Assembly (NCBI GenBank): GCA_043742865.1
Contig: JAYTXR010000111.1
Coordinates: forward strand, 1-12,338
Source of the DNA: PALSA-911 sp043742865
GTDB lineage: Bacteria > Pseudomonadota > Alphaproteobacteria > Acetobacterales > Acetobacteraceae
Reading direction: 5' to 3'
Length of the DNA stretch: 12,338 bases
In this document: piece after piece, positions 1 through 6,965 of the stretch
Position numbering within the stretch: position 1 is the stretch's first letter
Layout of the letters: the number at the start of each line of letters is the position of its first letter
Made by a program: the position numbers and the translations under genes
The notes under the pieces: generated by a model
Databases searched by the model: none
Seen by the model: only the letters and a program-made list of their open reading frames with translations
What the model was told of the DNA's origin: nothing

Positions 1-27
1 GGCCCTTTCAAGAGAAACCACACAGAT

Positions 28-99
28 GGGGGTCAAGGGGCCCCTGGCTCCTTGCGAGGTGGAGGGGCGGAGCCCCCCTGGGGTTTGGGGCAAAGCCCC
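28..99. repeat. GC-rich intergenic hairpin cluster
   Basis: Three short palindromes follow one another here. The first is GGGGCCCC at 37-44. The second is GGGGC-GGA-GCCCC at 64-76. The third is GGGGC-AAA-GCCCC at 87-99. The phrases GGGGTCAAGGGG and GGGGCGGAGCCCC resemble dispersed GC-rich intergenic elements that I associate with Acetobacteraceae genomes; that link is from memory and was not searched. The cluster lies directly downstream of the minus-strand flavoprotein gene ending at 110, so in RNA it would fold into stacked hairpins after that stop codon. No protein coding is credible here. Confidence 0.6.
87..99 (-). terminator. possible terminator hairpin after the flavoprotein gene
   Basis: Ten bases past the stop codon at 110 the minus strand reads GGGGC-TTT-GCCCC, a perfect five-pair GC stem with a three-base loop. 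A second stem at 64-76 follows. There is no clear U run after either stem, so this could be a weak or Rho-assisted terminator, an mRNA 3' end stabiliser, or only part of the repeat. Confidence 0.4.
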
Positions 100-109
100 A
101 TCCCTTTGG

Positions 110-1300
110 CTACAGCCAGCGCTCGCTGAACGGGGAGCCGAGCAGGTATTGGCCGACGGTTTCGAAGTGGCTGGATCGTCCTTGCACCTGTTGGCAGACC
201 GTGTGTACATCGCGAAAGCGGCGTTCGAACGGGTTGCTTTTGAACACCGCGGTGGCGCCGGCTTCGTGATAGGCGAAATCCACCACTTCGCGGGACTGGT
301 GGATGGCGAAGGTGGAGGCCAGGCGGATTTTCGCGCGATGTTCCAGCGGCAACGATGTCATGGTGGTCACGGCTTCCTGTGCGTCGGTCAGCGCCTTCAT
401 CACCAGCAGCCGCGCTGCGCCGAGTTTCGCCTCGTTATAGGCCAGCTGGTACTGGATCACCTCGCTGTCGCGCAGCGCGGACTGGGTCAGCGCCGGGGTT
501 TTTTCCCGGGCCAGGGTGACGAACGCGTCCAGCGCGCCGCGGGCCAGGCCCATCGCCACGCCGGCAAAGCCGGCGGCGTAGATGTTCATGGTGCTGAACC
601 GGTACAGCAACCCGGGGTGGCGGCGTTCGGATACCATATCCCGGGTCAGGCTCAGGTCGTTGGCAACGAATCGATCGGTCACCGCGTAGGTATCGCTGCC
701 GGTGCCGCGCAGGCCGATCACGTCCCAGGTGTCGGTAATCTCCGCCTCCTCGCGGCGGAACAGCATCGTCGCGTCCCACGGTTTGCCGTCGGGGCGGCGG
801 ATCGGCGTGCCGTCGGCTTCGAAAATCGGGCAATGGCCGCCCAGCCAGGTGCTATGGCGGCTGCCGCTGGCAAAACTCCATTTCCCGGTCACCCGCCAAC
901 CGCCCTCGGCGCGGATGGCCTTGGCACCCGGCCCCTGTCCCCAGGCCAGCACCGCGCGCGGATCGGCGAACACATGGCGCGCCCATTCCGGTTGCAGATA
1001 GGCCGCCGACATTGAGCAGCCCGATCCCTGGTTCATGCACCAGGCAGCGCTGCCGTCCCCGCTGGCGATCGCTTCCACGCATTGCACGTAGGTGGCCGGG
1101 TCCAGTTCGGCGCCGCCGACCGAGCGCGGCAGCAGCAGGCGGAACATCCCTGCCGCGTGCATCGCCTCCGTCACGTCGGGCGGCAATTCGCTGTCCCGGT
1201 CGATGCGCGGCCCGGCTTCCTGCAGCAGCGGCACCAGCGCCCGGGCGCCGGCGACGTAATCGGTGGCCGATCGCTGCCATCCGGTATCGTGCGCATCCAT
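110..1300 (-). CDS. acyl-CoA dehydrogenase-fold flavoprotein, HsaA/DszC-like monooxygenase family
   Basis: The 396-residue protein has the full acyl-CoA dehydrogenase fold layout. An alpha N-terminal region is followed by a beta domain with WRVTGKWSFASGS at 135-147 and WDVIGLRGTGSDTYAV at 192-207. The C-terminal helical domain ends with FRDVHTVCQQVQGR at 362-374. The combination of C-terminal YHEAGATAVF and RDVHT motifs is more like the two-component flavin hydroxylases (HsaA, DszC, HpaB-C2 type) than true acyl-CoA dehydrogenases, so oxygenation of an aromatic or heterocyclic substrate with reduced flavin from a partner reductase is plausible. No reductase gene is in the window and the substrate cannot be read. 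I chose ATG at 1300 over a TTG at 1321 because GGAAGGAAG (1309-1317) sits eight bases upstream. It is divergent from the esterase gene. Confidence 0.85.
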   Translation of the reverse strand: MDAHDTGWQRSATDYVAGARALVPLLQEAGPRIDRDSELPPDVTEAMHAAGMFRLLLPRSVGGAELDPATYVQCVEAIASGDGSAAWCMNQGSGCSMSAAYLQPEWARHVFADPRAVLAWGQGPGAKAIRAEGGWRVTGKWSFASGSRHSTWLGGHCPIFEADGTPIRRPDGKPWDATMLFRREEAEITDTWDVIGLRGTGSDTYAVTDRFVANDLSLTRDMVSERRHPGLLYRFSTMNIYAAGFAGVAMGLARGALDAFVTLAREKTPALTQSALRDSEVIQYQLAYNEAKLGAARLLVMKALTDAQEAVTTMTSLPLEHRAKIRLASTFAIHQSREVVDFAYHEAGATAVFKSNPFERRFRDVHTVCQQVQGRSSHFETVGQYLLGSPFSERWL

Positions 1301-1308
1301 GATCCTGG

Positions 1309-1317
1309 CTTCCTTCC
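1309..1317 (-). promoter_or_regulatory. ribosome binding site fixing the flavoprotein start
   Basis: On the minus strand GGAAGGAAG lies eight bases before ATG at 1300. It overlaps the first codons that a TTG start at 1321 would use, which favours the shorter protein. Confidence 0.6.
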
Positions 1318-1365
1318 GCAATATGCAGTCAGGCTATACCCGGTTAGCCGGCCGGCGAAATCGGG

Positions 1366-1403
1366 CTCGATTGACCCCACTCGATTGACCCCACTCGATT
1401 GAC
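1366..1403. repeat. 14-bp tandem direct repeat, 2.7 copies
   Basis: The unit CTCGATTGACCCCA occurs at 1366-1379 and 1380-1393, and its first ten bases recur at 1394-1403, followed by GGGG in place of CCCA. The array lies between two divergent genes, with starts at 1300 (minus) and 1464 (plus). It could be a repeated protein-binding site or a slippage product. No promoter boxes stand out around it. Confidence 0.8.
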
Positions 1404-1447
1404 GGGGCGTAACCGCGCCATCAATAATGCCTGCCGCTGCTGGTGGC

Positions 1448-1453
1448 GGAGGA
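1448..1453 (+). promoter_or_regulatory. ribosome binding site fixing the esterase start
   Basis: GGAGGA lies ten bases before ATG at 1464. An in-frame GTG at 1443 precedes this motif and has no comparable site of its own, so the ATG is preferred. Confidence 0.6.
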
Positions 1454-1463
1454 AAAACAACGC

Positions 1464-2402
1464 ATGACGCTTGATCCGGATGTCGTATCCCTGCTCGCCC
1501 TGATCAAGGCCGCCGGCCGCCCCGCACTGGACAGCCTGCCGCCGCCGGAGGCGCGCGAAGCGTACCAGGCCGGCCGCCGGGTTTTGCAGCCCGACGCGGC
1601 CGAGGTCGCCGCAGTTCGCGACCTCGTGATCCCCGGCCCGGCCGGGGCCATTCCGGCGCGGCTGTATCGCGGCATCGGCACCGACGCCGCGGCCAGGCTT
1701 CCCTGCCTGGTCTATTATCATGGCGGCGGATGGGTGATCGGCGACATCGAATCGCATGACGTGATCTGCCGCCGGCTGGCCAACGATGCCAACTGCGCGG
1801 TGCTGTCGGTCGATTACCGCCTCGCCCCCGAACACAAATTCCCCGCAGCGTACGACGACAGCGTCGCCGCCATGCGTTTTGCCGTCGAGCATCCCGACCA
1901 GCTCGGCATCGATCCCGCCAAGGTCGCGGTCGGCGGCGACAGCGCCGGCGGCAACCTTGCCGCCGCCGCCGCCCTCGCGGCGCGCGATGCCGGCCTGAAA
2001 CTGACCGGGCAGGTGCTGATCTATCCCGCCACCGATATGGACATGACGCTCGACGCCTACCGCCGCGTCACCGACGGCTTCCCGCTGGTGGCCGGCACCA
2101 TGAAGTGGTTCATCGACCATTATCTGCGCGATGAGGCCGATCGGCGGGATTGGCGCGCGTCCCCGTTGCGCGCCGCCAGCCTGCGGAACACCGCGCCGGC
2201 CATCGTGATCGTCGCTGCGCACGACCCGCTGGCCGATGACGGCCTGGCCTACGCCAAACGGCTGGAACAGGACGGCGTTGTCGTGACCAGCCATTATTTC
2301 AGCGGCCAGATCCACGGCTTCGTGTCGATGGGCAGATTGCTTCGCGCGGCCGACACCGCGCTGCAAATAGTTGCCGTATTCCTGCGTCAGGCCTGGACCT
2401 GA
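1464..2402 (+). CDS. alpha/beta hydrolase, hormone-sensitive lipase (HSL) family esterase
   Basis: The 312-residue protein carries all the marks of bacterial HSL-family (family IV) carboxylesterases. The oxyanion-hole motif HGGGW is at 86-90. The nucleophile elbow GDSAGG is at 158-163 with Ser160. The acid is Asp254 in HDPLADDG and the base is His284 in QIHGFV. The conserved YRLAPEHKFPAAYDD segment between strand and elbow (118-132) is also present. Length is normal for the family and there is no signal peptide, so it should be a cytoplasmic hydrolase of short-chain esters or lactones. The start is ATG 1464 after a GGAGGA site. It is divergent from the flavoprotein gene across the 14-bp tandem repeats and is followed 51 bases later by the HiPIP gene. 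The natural substrate is unknown. Confidence 0.93.
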   Translation: MTLDPDVVSLLALIKAAGRPALDSLPPPEAREAYQAGRRVLQPDAAEVAAVRDLVIPGPAGAIPARLYRGIGTDAAARLPCLVYYHGGGWVIGDIESHDVICRRLANDANCAVLSVDYRLAPEHKFPAAYDDSVAAMRFAVEHPDQLGIDPAKVAVGGDSAGGNLAAAAALAARDAGLKLTGQVLIYPATDMDMTLDAYRRVTDGFPLVAGTMKWFIDHYLRDEADRRDWRASPLRAASLRNTAPAIVIVAAHDPLADDGLAYAKRLEQDGVVVTSHYFSGQIHGFVSMGRLLRAADTALQIVAVFLRQAWT

Positions 2403-2453
2403 GGGCGGACGCACACGACATAAGCTTTTTATTTACTCAGGGAATGCAAGACC

Positions 2454-2732
2454 ATGACCAAGCCAACCAATGCTCCGGCCCAACGGCGCGCGGTTCTGCA
2501 AGCGGGGCTGGCGATCGTGGCCGGCGTGGCCGCGCTGCCCCGGCGCGCCCAGGCGCAGGTGAAAGTCGCGCAGAAGCTGGTGCAGTACATTCCCCAGTCC
2601 AAGAAGCCGACCCAACTTTGCAGCAACTGTGCGAACTTCGTGGTCCCGAACGCCTGCAAGATTGTCGAGGGCGAGATCGCTCCGAATGGATGGTGCGTTT
2701 CCTGGTCGCCGGCACCGAAATCGGCGTCCTGA
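2454..2732 (+). CDS. high-potential iron-sulfur protein (HiPIP), Tat-exported
   Basis: This 92-residue protein starts with a twin-arginine signal: Arg11-Arg12 in QRRAVLQAG, a hydrophobic stretch at about 17-28 and an AQA cleavage motif at 32-34. The mature part of about 58 residues has four cysteines at 56, 59, 68 and 81. They are arranged C-x2-C-x8-C-x12-C and end in GWCVSW, the ligand pattern of HiPIP [4Fe-4S] proteins. HiPIPs are small periplasmic one-electron carriers, known as donors to photosynthetic reaction centres in purple bacteria and to terminal oxidases elsewhere. Export folded through Tat fits a cofactor protein. An AGGGAA site at 2439-2444 precedes the ATG. A short AT-rich patch at about 2421-2435 could hold its own promoter, but no boxes are clear. 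It converges on the TetR gene with a 12-base gap. Confidence 0.95.
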   Translation: MTKPTNAPAQRRAVLQAGLAIVAGVAALPRRAQAQVKVAQKLVQYIPQSKKPTQLCSNCANFVVPNACKIVEGEIAPNGWCVSWSPAPKSAS

Positions 2733-2744
2733 AATTCAGGGAGG

Positions 2745-3347
2745 CTAATCCGACACCAGCATCAGCCGGATGCCGGACATCTGTAGCGCGAAATCGGCCA
2801 TGCGGTGGCAGAGCTGGTCCAGCGACAGCCGGCCATCCGGCCGGTGCCAGGTGTAGGACCAACTGATCATGCCGCCGATCGCCAGCGCGGCCAGGCTGAC
2901 GTCGGGAATTTCGAACTCGCCGGCGGCGATGCCGTCGCTGAGAAGTTTTGACAGCAACCGGTCGAATTGCTTCTGCGCCTGGATGATTTCGGCCAGGGCC
3001 TCGGGTGCCAGGCTTTTTTCCTCGCGAAAGAAGATGGCGATATTGGCCTGGCGTTCCAGCACGATTCGGGTGAAGGCGGCGACCGCCTGGCGCAGTTTCT
3101 CGGTCGGCGTGCCCGTGCTGTCGACGGCGTCCTGGATCGCCGTAACGGACAGCTCGATTGTCGGCTGGCAGACCGCGGCGAGCAGGTCGTTCTTGCTGCG
3201 AAAATGCGTGTAGATGAACGGCTTGGTCACTCCGAGCTCGGCGGCGATGTCGTCCAGCGTGGTGCCGGTAAAGCCGCGCGCGTAGAACAGCGCCACCGCC
3301 TCCTGCAGTATCCGTTCGCGCTTGTAGGCGATGATCTCGTCGCGCAT
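2745..3347 (-). CDS. TetR/AcrR-family transcriptional regulator
   Basis: The 200-residue protein has the TetR N-terminal DNA-binding domain. It opens with KRERILQEAVALFYARGFTG, then the helix-turn-helix LDDIAAELGVTKPFIYTHF at about 31-49, followed by SKNDLL. The remaining 145 residues are an all-helical ligand-binding and dimerisation domain with no ligand-specific motif that I recognise. The ATG at 3347 has GGCGGA immediately upstream. It is divergent from the short-chain dehydrogenase, which starts at 3521, and the 173-base gap between them carries palindrome and direct-repeat candidates for an operator. The usual TetR arrangement would make it a ligand-released repressor of the dehydrogenase and of itself. 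That role is inferred from position. Confidence 0.93.
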   Translation of the reverse strand: MRDEIIAYKRERILQEAVALFYARGFTGTTLDDIAAELGVTKPFIYTHFRSKNDLLAAVCQPTIELSVTAIQDAVDSTGTPTEKLRQAVAAFTRIVLERQANIAIFFREEKSLAPEALAEIIQAQKQFDRLLSKLLSDGIAAGEFEIPDVSLAALAIGGMISWSYTWHRPDGRLSLDQLCHRMADFALQMSGIRLMLVSD

Positions 3348-3364
3348 TCCGCCGATCCATTTAT

Positions 3365-3383
3365 CTACTGACCGGTAGCGTAG
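3365..3383. promoter_or_regulatory. candidate TetR operator
   Basis: The sequence CTACTGACCGGTAGCGTAG contains the palindromic core ACCGGT flanked by CTAC on the left and GTAG on the right. Symmetry is imperfect: the left half TACTGACCGGT is not mirrored exactly. TGACCGGT-type cores are common in TetR operators. The site lies 18 bases upstream of the TetR start, in the gap shared with the dehydrogenase gene. CCGGTA recurs at 3391-3396, 19 bases from the copy at 3372-3377. Confidence 0.3.
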
Positions 3384-3510
3384 TTCGAATCCGGTACATT
3401 GGAAAGAAACGAGGCGATGGAAAGAAGCCCGCCGGAATCGTCGGCCCGGAAATGGGGCACTTGAGGGGTTGGGCGGAGACGGTCATCCTTGCCGCCGGCA
3501 AACCAAAAAC

Positions 3511-3516
3511 GGAGGA
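3511..3516 (+). promoter_or_regulatory. ribosome binding site fixing the dehydrogenase start
   Basis: GGAGGA lies four bases before ATG at 3521. An in-frame ATG at 3452 would add 23 residues that do not look like the start of a short-chain dehydrogenase, so 3521 is the likely start. Confidence 0.7.
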
Positions 3517-3520
3517 AACC

Positions 3521-4288
3521 ATGGCTGGCATGTTGCAGGGCAAGACCGCGCTGATCACCGGCGGGGCGCGCGGGATCGGGCGCGCCACGGCACTGCTGTT
3601 CGCCCAGGAAGGCGCGCGGGTCGCGGTCGCCGATCTATCGGCGGACGGCGCGGCGGAGACCGTGGGGATGATCAACGCCGCCGGCGGGCAGGCGATGTCG
3701 ATTGCCGTGGATGTGACCGTGCCGGATCAGGTGGTGGCGATGGTGGCCAGCACCGTCGCCGCGTTCGGCCGACTCGACTGCGCCTACAACAACGCCGGCA
3801 TCGCCGGCTACCAGGTCGGCGCCACCGGTGCCAAGACCGCTGATTGGTCGGAGGATGCGTTCGACCGCATGCTGGCGGTGAATTTGAAGGGCGTCTGGCT
3901 GTGCATGCGCAGCGAGCTGCAGCAGATGGTCAAGCAGGGCGGCGGCGCCATCGTCAACACCGCCTCGATCGCCGGCCTGATCGGGCTGCGCACATCCAGC
4001 GCCTATGTCGCCAGCAAGCACGGCGTGATCGGCCTGACCAAGACCGCCGCGCTGGAATACGCGGACCAAAAAATCCGCGTGAACGCGGTCTGCCCCGGCT
4101 ATATCGAGACCGACATGACCAAGGAGACCATGGCCCGCCGCGGCGCCGAGTTGATCGCCCAGGTGCCGTTCCACCGCATGGGCACCGCTCACGAGATCGC
4201 CGAGATGGTGTGCTGGTTCTGCTCGGACCGGTCGAGCTATGTCAGCGGCGCCGCCTACAACGTGGATGGCGGCTATATGGCGACCTGA
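3521..4288 (+). CDS. short-chain dehydrogenase/reductase (classical SDR), NAD(H)-type
   Basis: The 255-residue protein is a textbook classical SDR. The Rossmann glycine motif TGGARGIG is at 13-20 and NNAG at 90-93. The catalytic residues are Ser149, Tyr162 and Lys166 (YVASK), and the PGYIETDM loop is at 192-199. The C-terminus NVDGGYMAT is typical of the glucose-1-dehydrogenase/FabG-like group. Asp38 at the end of the second strand favours NAD(H) over NADP(H). It should oxidise an alcohol or reduce a ketone in the cytoplasm; the substrate cannot be told from sequence. It is divergent from the TetR gene, which probably controls it. Its end converges on the FkbH-like gene across a 44-base gap. 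Confidence 0.95.
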   Translation: MAGMLQGKTALITGGARGIGRATALLFAQEGARVAVADLSADGAAETVGMINAAGGQAMSIAVDVTVPDQVVAMVASTVAAFGRLDCAYNNAGIAGYQVGATGAKTADWSEDAFDRMLAVNLKGVWLCMRSELQQMVKQGGGAIVNTASIAGLIGLRTSSAYVASKHGVIGLTKTAALEYADQKIRVNAVCPGYIETDMTKETMARRGAELIAQVPFHRMGTAHEIAEMVCWFCSDRSSYVSGAAYNVDGGYMAT

Positions 4289-4332
4289 GACCCTTAAAGC
4301 CGGTGAGGATGCGGGAGGCCATCGCTATGGCT

Positions 4333-6264
4333 CTAACCCTGCCGGCTGACGATGCAGGTTTCGACCGGCGCGAAGCCGGCGAGGTCGTAGACGCTCCGCG
4401 TGCCACCGTCCGGGCGGATCTCCAGCTGCTGGAAGCCCAGCCGGGCGTAATGCTCGCGTACCATGGCGTTCTTCTTCGTCGGCTGGTACTCGCCGAGCAG
4501 GCGCTTCGCCCCCATGCCGATCGCCTGGGCGGCCACCAGGTTCATCGTCGCTTGTTCGACCTGGCGCCCCAGCACGCGGCAGCTCATCAGCCAGATATCC
4601 AGGCACAAATCATCCGTTGCGGGCAGCATCCGGCCGCTGACGATGGCGATGATGCCGTTATCGCCGAACATGTCGAGCAGTCGCAGCTGCAGGCCGAAGG
4701 ACCGGTTATCGGCCATCACCGCCAGCATTTCGTCCTCGGTGGTGCGCCTTGTGGTCAGGTTGAACTGGTTGGTCTTGTTGATCAGCTGCACAATTCGCGG
4801 CAGACCGGTGCGGTCGAACGGACGATGCAGCAGGGTCATTTCCAGCCCGCGTAGATAGCTGGCCATGTCGGTGGAGGAGGCGCGCAGAATTTCCCGGTGG
4901 ATGTTGCCCTGATACTGGCCGGAGCGCTCGCGGTCCTCCTGGGTGACGGCGACCCCCTCGAAATAGCCGGCATCGGCCAGGCAGGGCACCACCCAGGCCG
5001 GGTCGTCGGGGATTTCCGGCACCGCGACCATCGGCAATTCGCGGCGGATCAGCGCGCGCTCGGCCGGATTGTCGTCCACGAACACCATCGCCTCCAGCCC
5101 GATGCCCAGGCTATGGGCGATGGCGCGCAGATTTTCTGCCTTGTCCTGCCAGTTGGCCATGAAGCTGGCGATGTCGCGCCGCTTCAGCAGCATGTCCGGA
5201 TGGTTGTCGAACGGCTCGGCGGCGTTGGCCTCGTCGTTCTTGGAGCAGACCGCCAGGATCACGCCACGGCGGGCCTGCTCGCGGGCATAGTCCTGCAGGG
5301 CGGTAAAAGCCTCGCCGAGCGGGCTGCCCTGTCCCAGCACGATGCCGTCCATGCCGTCATCGCCGATCACCCCGCCCCAGAGCGTGTTGTCGAGATCCAG
5401 CACCAGGCATTTTTTCGCCAATCCCTGGCGTGCCGCGACAATGCGCCCGACCAGCTCCCCGTACATCGGGGCCGCGGTGGGCGTCACTTCCTGCTTGGAA
5501 CGGTGCCACAGCCCCGGATCGTGCCAGGCCAGCAGGCCGTCGCGCGCGGCGCGGTCGTCCAGCGCCAGCAAATCGACGCCCTCCGCATCCGCCATCGGGC
5601 GCAGGGCGGCGTTCAGGCGCGCGATGAAATGCGCCTGCGATCCGGCCAGCCGATGCTCGTTGCCGCCGAGCAGCGGCGGGTGCACCGCCAGCGCGGTCTG
5701 CTGGATCACCGGAGATTGGAACGCCTCGCGGGCCTGCCGCCAGCAAAGGGTCAGCTGGTCGCGGGCCTGCGACAATGCCGCATCGGCGTCCTCGGTCGTC
5801 AGACCGGCATGCACGAAGCCGGCCAGATGCGCCGCATCCAGCGCTAGCAGCACCAGGGTCGGGCGGAAGGCGTGCAGCGCGGAGCCGGGGTCCGCCAGTT
5901 CCTGGCGGTACTGGCCGTACTCGTTCTCATAGGTGTCGATCCAGATGCCCCGGCGCAGCCCGGCGACGCGGATGGCGGGCAGCAGATGCGACAGCGTGGC
6001 GGAGCCGAGCACCGCCAGGCGAATTTTCCGGGTCGCCAGTTCCGCTGGCGGGGCGTTGTTGAACAGGCTCCGCACGGCCGCATCCAGCGCATTGGTGGCG
6101 GTGAAATCGAGCCGCGTGTTCGCCATCGCGACTGCTTCGTTCCAGGCGGCATCGGAGGCGTCTTCCCTGCCGCGCAACGCCCGCAGGCGGTCGCGCCGGG
6201 CCGGATCGGCGGGCAGCCAGGTCAGCTGGGTCACGGTATCTTGCCCTGTCGGTGGGTCGTCCAT
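4333..6264 (-). CDS. FkbH-like protein, HAD-IIIC family
   Basis: This 643-residue protein has three parts. Residues 80-280 form an SGNH-like N-terminal region, with LAVLGSATLSHLL at 83-95 and HDPGLWHRSKQ at 248-258. Residues 284-420 are the HAD domain. It carries the diagnostic DLDNTLWGGVIGDDG, with Asp290 and Asp292 as nucleophile and general acid, SKND at 341-344, and VDDNPAER at 396-403. Residues 475-635 look like a GNAT-type acyltransferase fold, with SCRVLGRQVEQATM and ending in HYARLGFQ. FkbH proteins load glyceryl units from 1,3-bisphosphoglycerate onto acyl carrier proteins, and relatives occur in surface-polysaccharide loci. Neither a carrier protein nor a synthase is encoded nearby. 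The ATG at 6264 lacks a good ribosome binding site; a start at Met47 is possible but would cut conserved N-terminal sequence. It is divergent from aroQ. Confidence 0.9.
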   Translation of the reverse strand: MDDPPTGQDTVTQLTWLPADPARRDRLRALRGREDASDAAWNEAVAMANTRLDFTATNALDAAVRSLFNNAPPAELATRKIRLAVLGSATLSHLLPAIRVAGLRRGIWIDTYENEYGQYRQELADPGSALHAFRPTLVLLALDAAHLAGFVHAGLTTEDADAALSQARDQLTLCWRQAREAFQSPVIQQTALAVHPPLLGGNEHRLAGSQAHFIARLNAALRPMADAEGVDLLALDDRAARDGLLAWHDPGLWHRSKQEVTPTAAPMYGELVGRIVAARQGLAKKCLVLDLDNTLWGGVIGDDGMDGIVLGQGSPLGEAFTALQDYAREQARRGVILAVCSKNDEANAAEPFDNHPDMLLKRRDIASFMANWQDKAENLRAIAHSLGIGLEAMVFVDDNPAERALIRRELPMVAVPEIPDDPAWVVPCLADAGYFEGVAVTQEDRERSGQYQGNIHREILRASSTDMASYLRGLEMTLLHRPFDRTGLPRIVQLINKTNQFNLTTRRTTEDEMLAVMADNRSFGLQLRLLDMFGDNGIIAIVSGRMLPATDDLCLDIWLMSCRVLGRQVEQATMNLVAAQAIGMGAKRLLGEYQPTKKNAMVREHYARLGFQQLEIRPDGGTRSVYDLAGFAPVETCIVSRQG

Positions 6265-6470
6265 GGCGAGTTAGCCGGTGTCATGGCCCAACCGATTTCT
6301 CCGATCAATAGCGGATACCGCCATGGATGGATGCGCAGTAAAGCCCCCTGCGTTCAATTGCCGAATGGCCGTTCGTCGAGGCGGCTCTCAGATTTGGCTC
6401 CGGTGGCATTGAAGGGCGGCCATCCAGGGGGCAATACCGGCCGATCCCCGTTGGACTGGCAGGCGAGGTC
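6265..6470. other. divergent intergenic region between the FkbH-like gene and aroQ
   Basis: These 206 bases hold the promoters for both directions. The clearest structure is an imperfect palindrome, ATAGCGGATACCGCCAT, at 6308-6324 around GCGG-ATA-CCGC. A TTGAAG at 6409-6414 with a poor CAATAC 17 bases later is too weak to call a promoter. AGGCGAGG at 6461-6468 is the aroQ ribosome binding site. I see no gene in it. Confidence 0.45.
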
Positions 6471-6965
6471 ATGCTACGCGCCCTGGATATGCCGCATTCC
6501 TTTTCCTCCCGAATCGCGCCAAATTTGATCGCGATCCTGAACGGTCCGAACATCAACATGCTCGGACTGCGCCAGCCCCAGCTCTATGGTTCCGCCACCA
6601 TCGACGATGTGGAGGCGCTGTGCGCCGAAACCGCGGAGGGCCTGGGTATGGCGATCGATTTCCGTCAGACCAACGGAGAGGGCGAGCTGATCACCTGGGT
6701 GCAGGAATGCCGCGGCCGTGCCGCCGGGATCGTCATCAATGCCGGGGGGTATACCCACACCTCCATCGCGCTGATGGATGCGCTGCTGGCGGTCGAGTTG
6801 CCGGTGATCGAGGTGCACATCACCAACATCCATCGGCGCGAGGAATTCCGCCACCATTCCTATATCTCGAAAGTGGCGGTTGGCATGATCGCCGGACTGG
6901 GTATCCAGGGCTACGCGCTGGCCCTGATGGCCATGGCGGACAGGATCGCGGAGAACGGCGCGTGA
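6471..6965 (+). CDS. aroQ: type II 3-dehydroquinate dehydratase
   Basis: AroQ removes water from 3-dehydroquinate to give 3-dehydroshikimate, the third step of the shikimate pathway to chorismate and aromatic amino acids. The type II enzyme is a cytoplasmic dodecamer. Its signature elements are all present: LNGPNINMLG at 23-32, RQPQLYG with Arg34 and Tyr39, Asn90 and His96 in INAGGYTHTS, catalytic His116 in EVHITNIH, and REEFRHHSYIS at 123-133. At 164 residues it is about 15 longer than most, because of the N-terminal MLRALDMPHSFSSRI. ATG 6471 has AGGCGAGG just upstream, whereas the internal ATG at 6489 has no such site. Its stop overlaps the accB GTG by four bases (GTGA), so the two genes are translationally coupled. 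Confidence 0.98.
   Translation: MLRALDMPHSFSSRIAPNLIAILNGPNINMLGLRQPQLYGSATIDDVEALCAETAEGLGMAIDFRQTNGEGELITWVQECRGRAAGIVINAGGYTHTSIALMDALLAVELPVIEVHITNIHRREEFRHHSYISKVAVGMIAGLGIQGYALALMAMADRIAENGA

Noticed and set aside
26..1015. Long plus-strand open frame antisense to the flavoprotein gene
   Set aside because: It has no family resemblance, is Gly, Ala and His rich as expected for antisense of GC-rich genes, and lies opposite a well-supported gene.
1344..2414. 356-codon minus-strand open frame opposite the esterase
   Set aside because: The plus strand carries a complete esterase catalytic triad; the antisense frame is a codon-bias shadow with no recognisable domain.
2437..3360. 307-codon minus-strand frame overlapping TetR and HiPIP
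   Set aside because: It is Arg rich, out of frame with the TetR gene, and antisense to the four-cysteine HiPIP gene.
4317..4332. Six-pair hairpin with a CGCT loop in the convergent gap after the SDR
   Set aside because: The stem includes a G-T pair, is short and has no U run on either strand, so it is not supported as a bidirectional terminator.
6409..6437. TTGAAG with CAATAC 17 bases later as an aroQ promoter
   Set aside because: The -10 box matches the consensus at only two of six positions, so it cannot be distinguished from chance.
6620..6961. N-terminal extension of accB running back through aroQ
   Set aside because: The translated extension is Arg and Gly rich with no BCCP similarity, while aroQ is clear in the other frame. 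The GTG at 6962 is the natural start.
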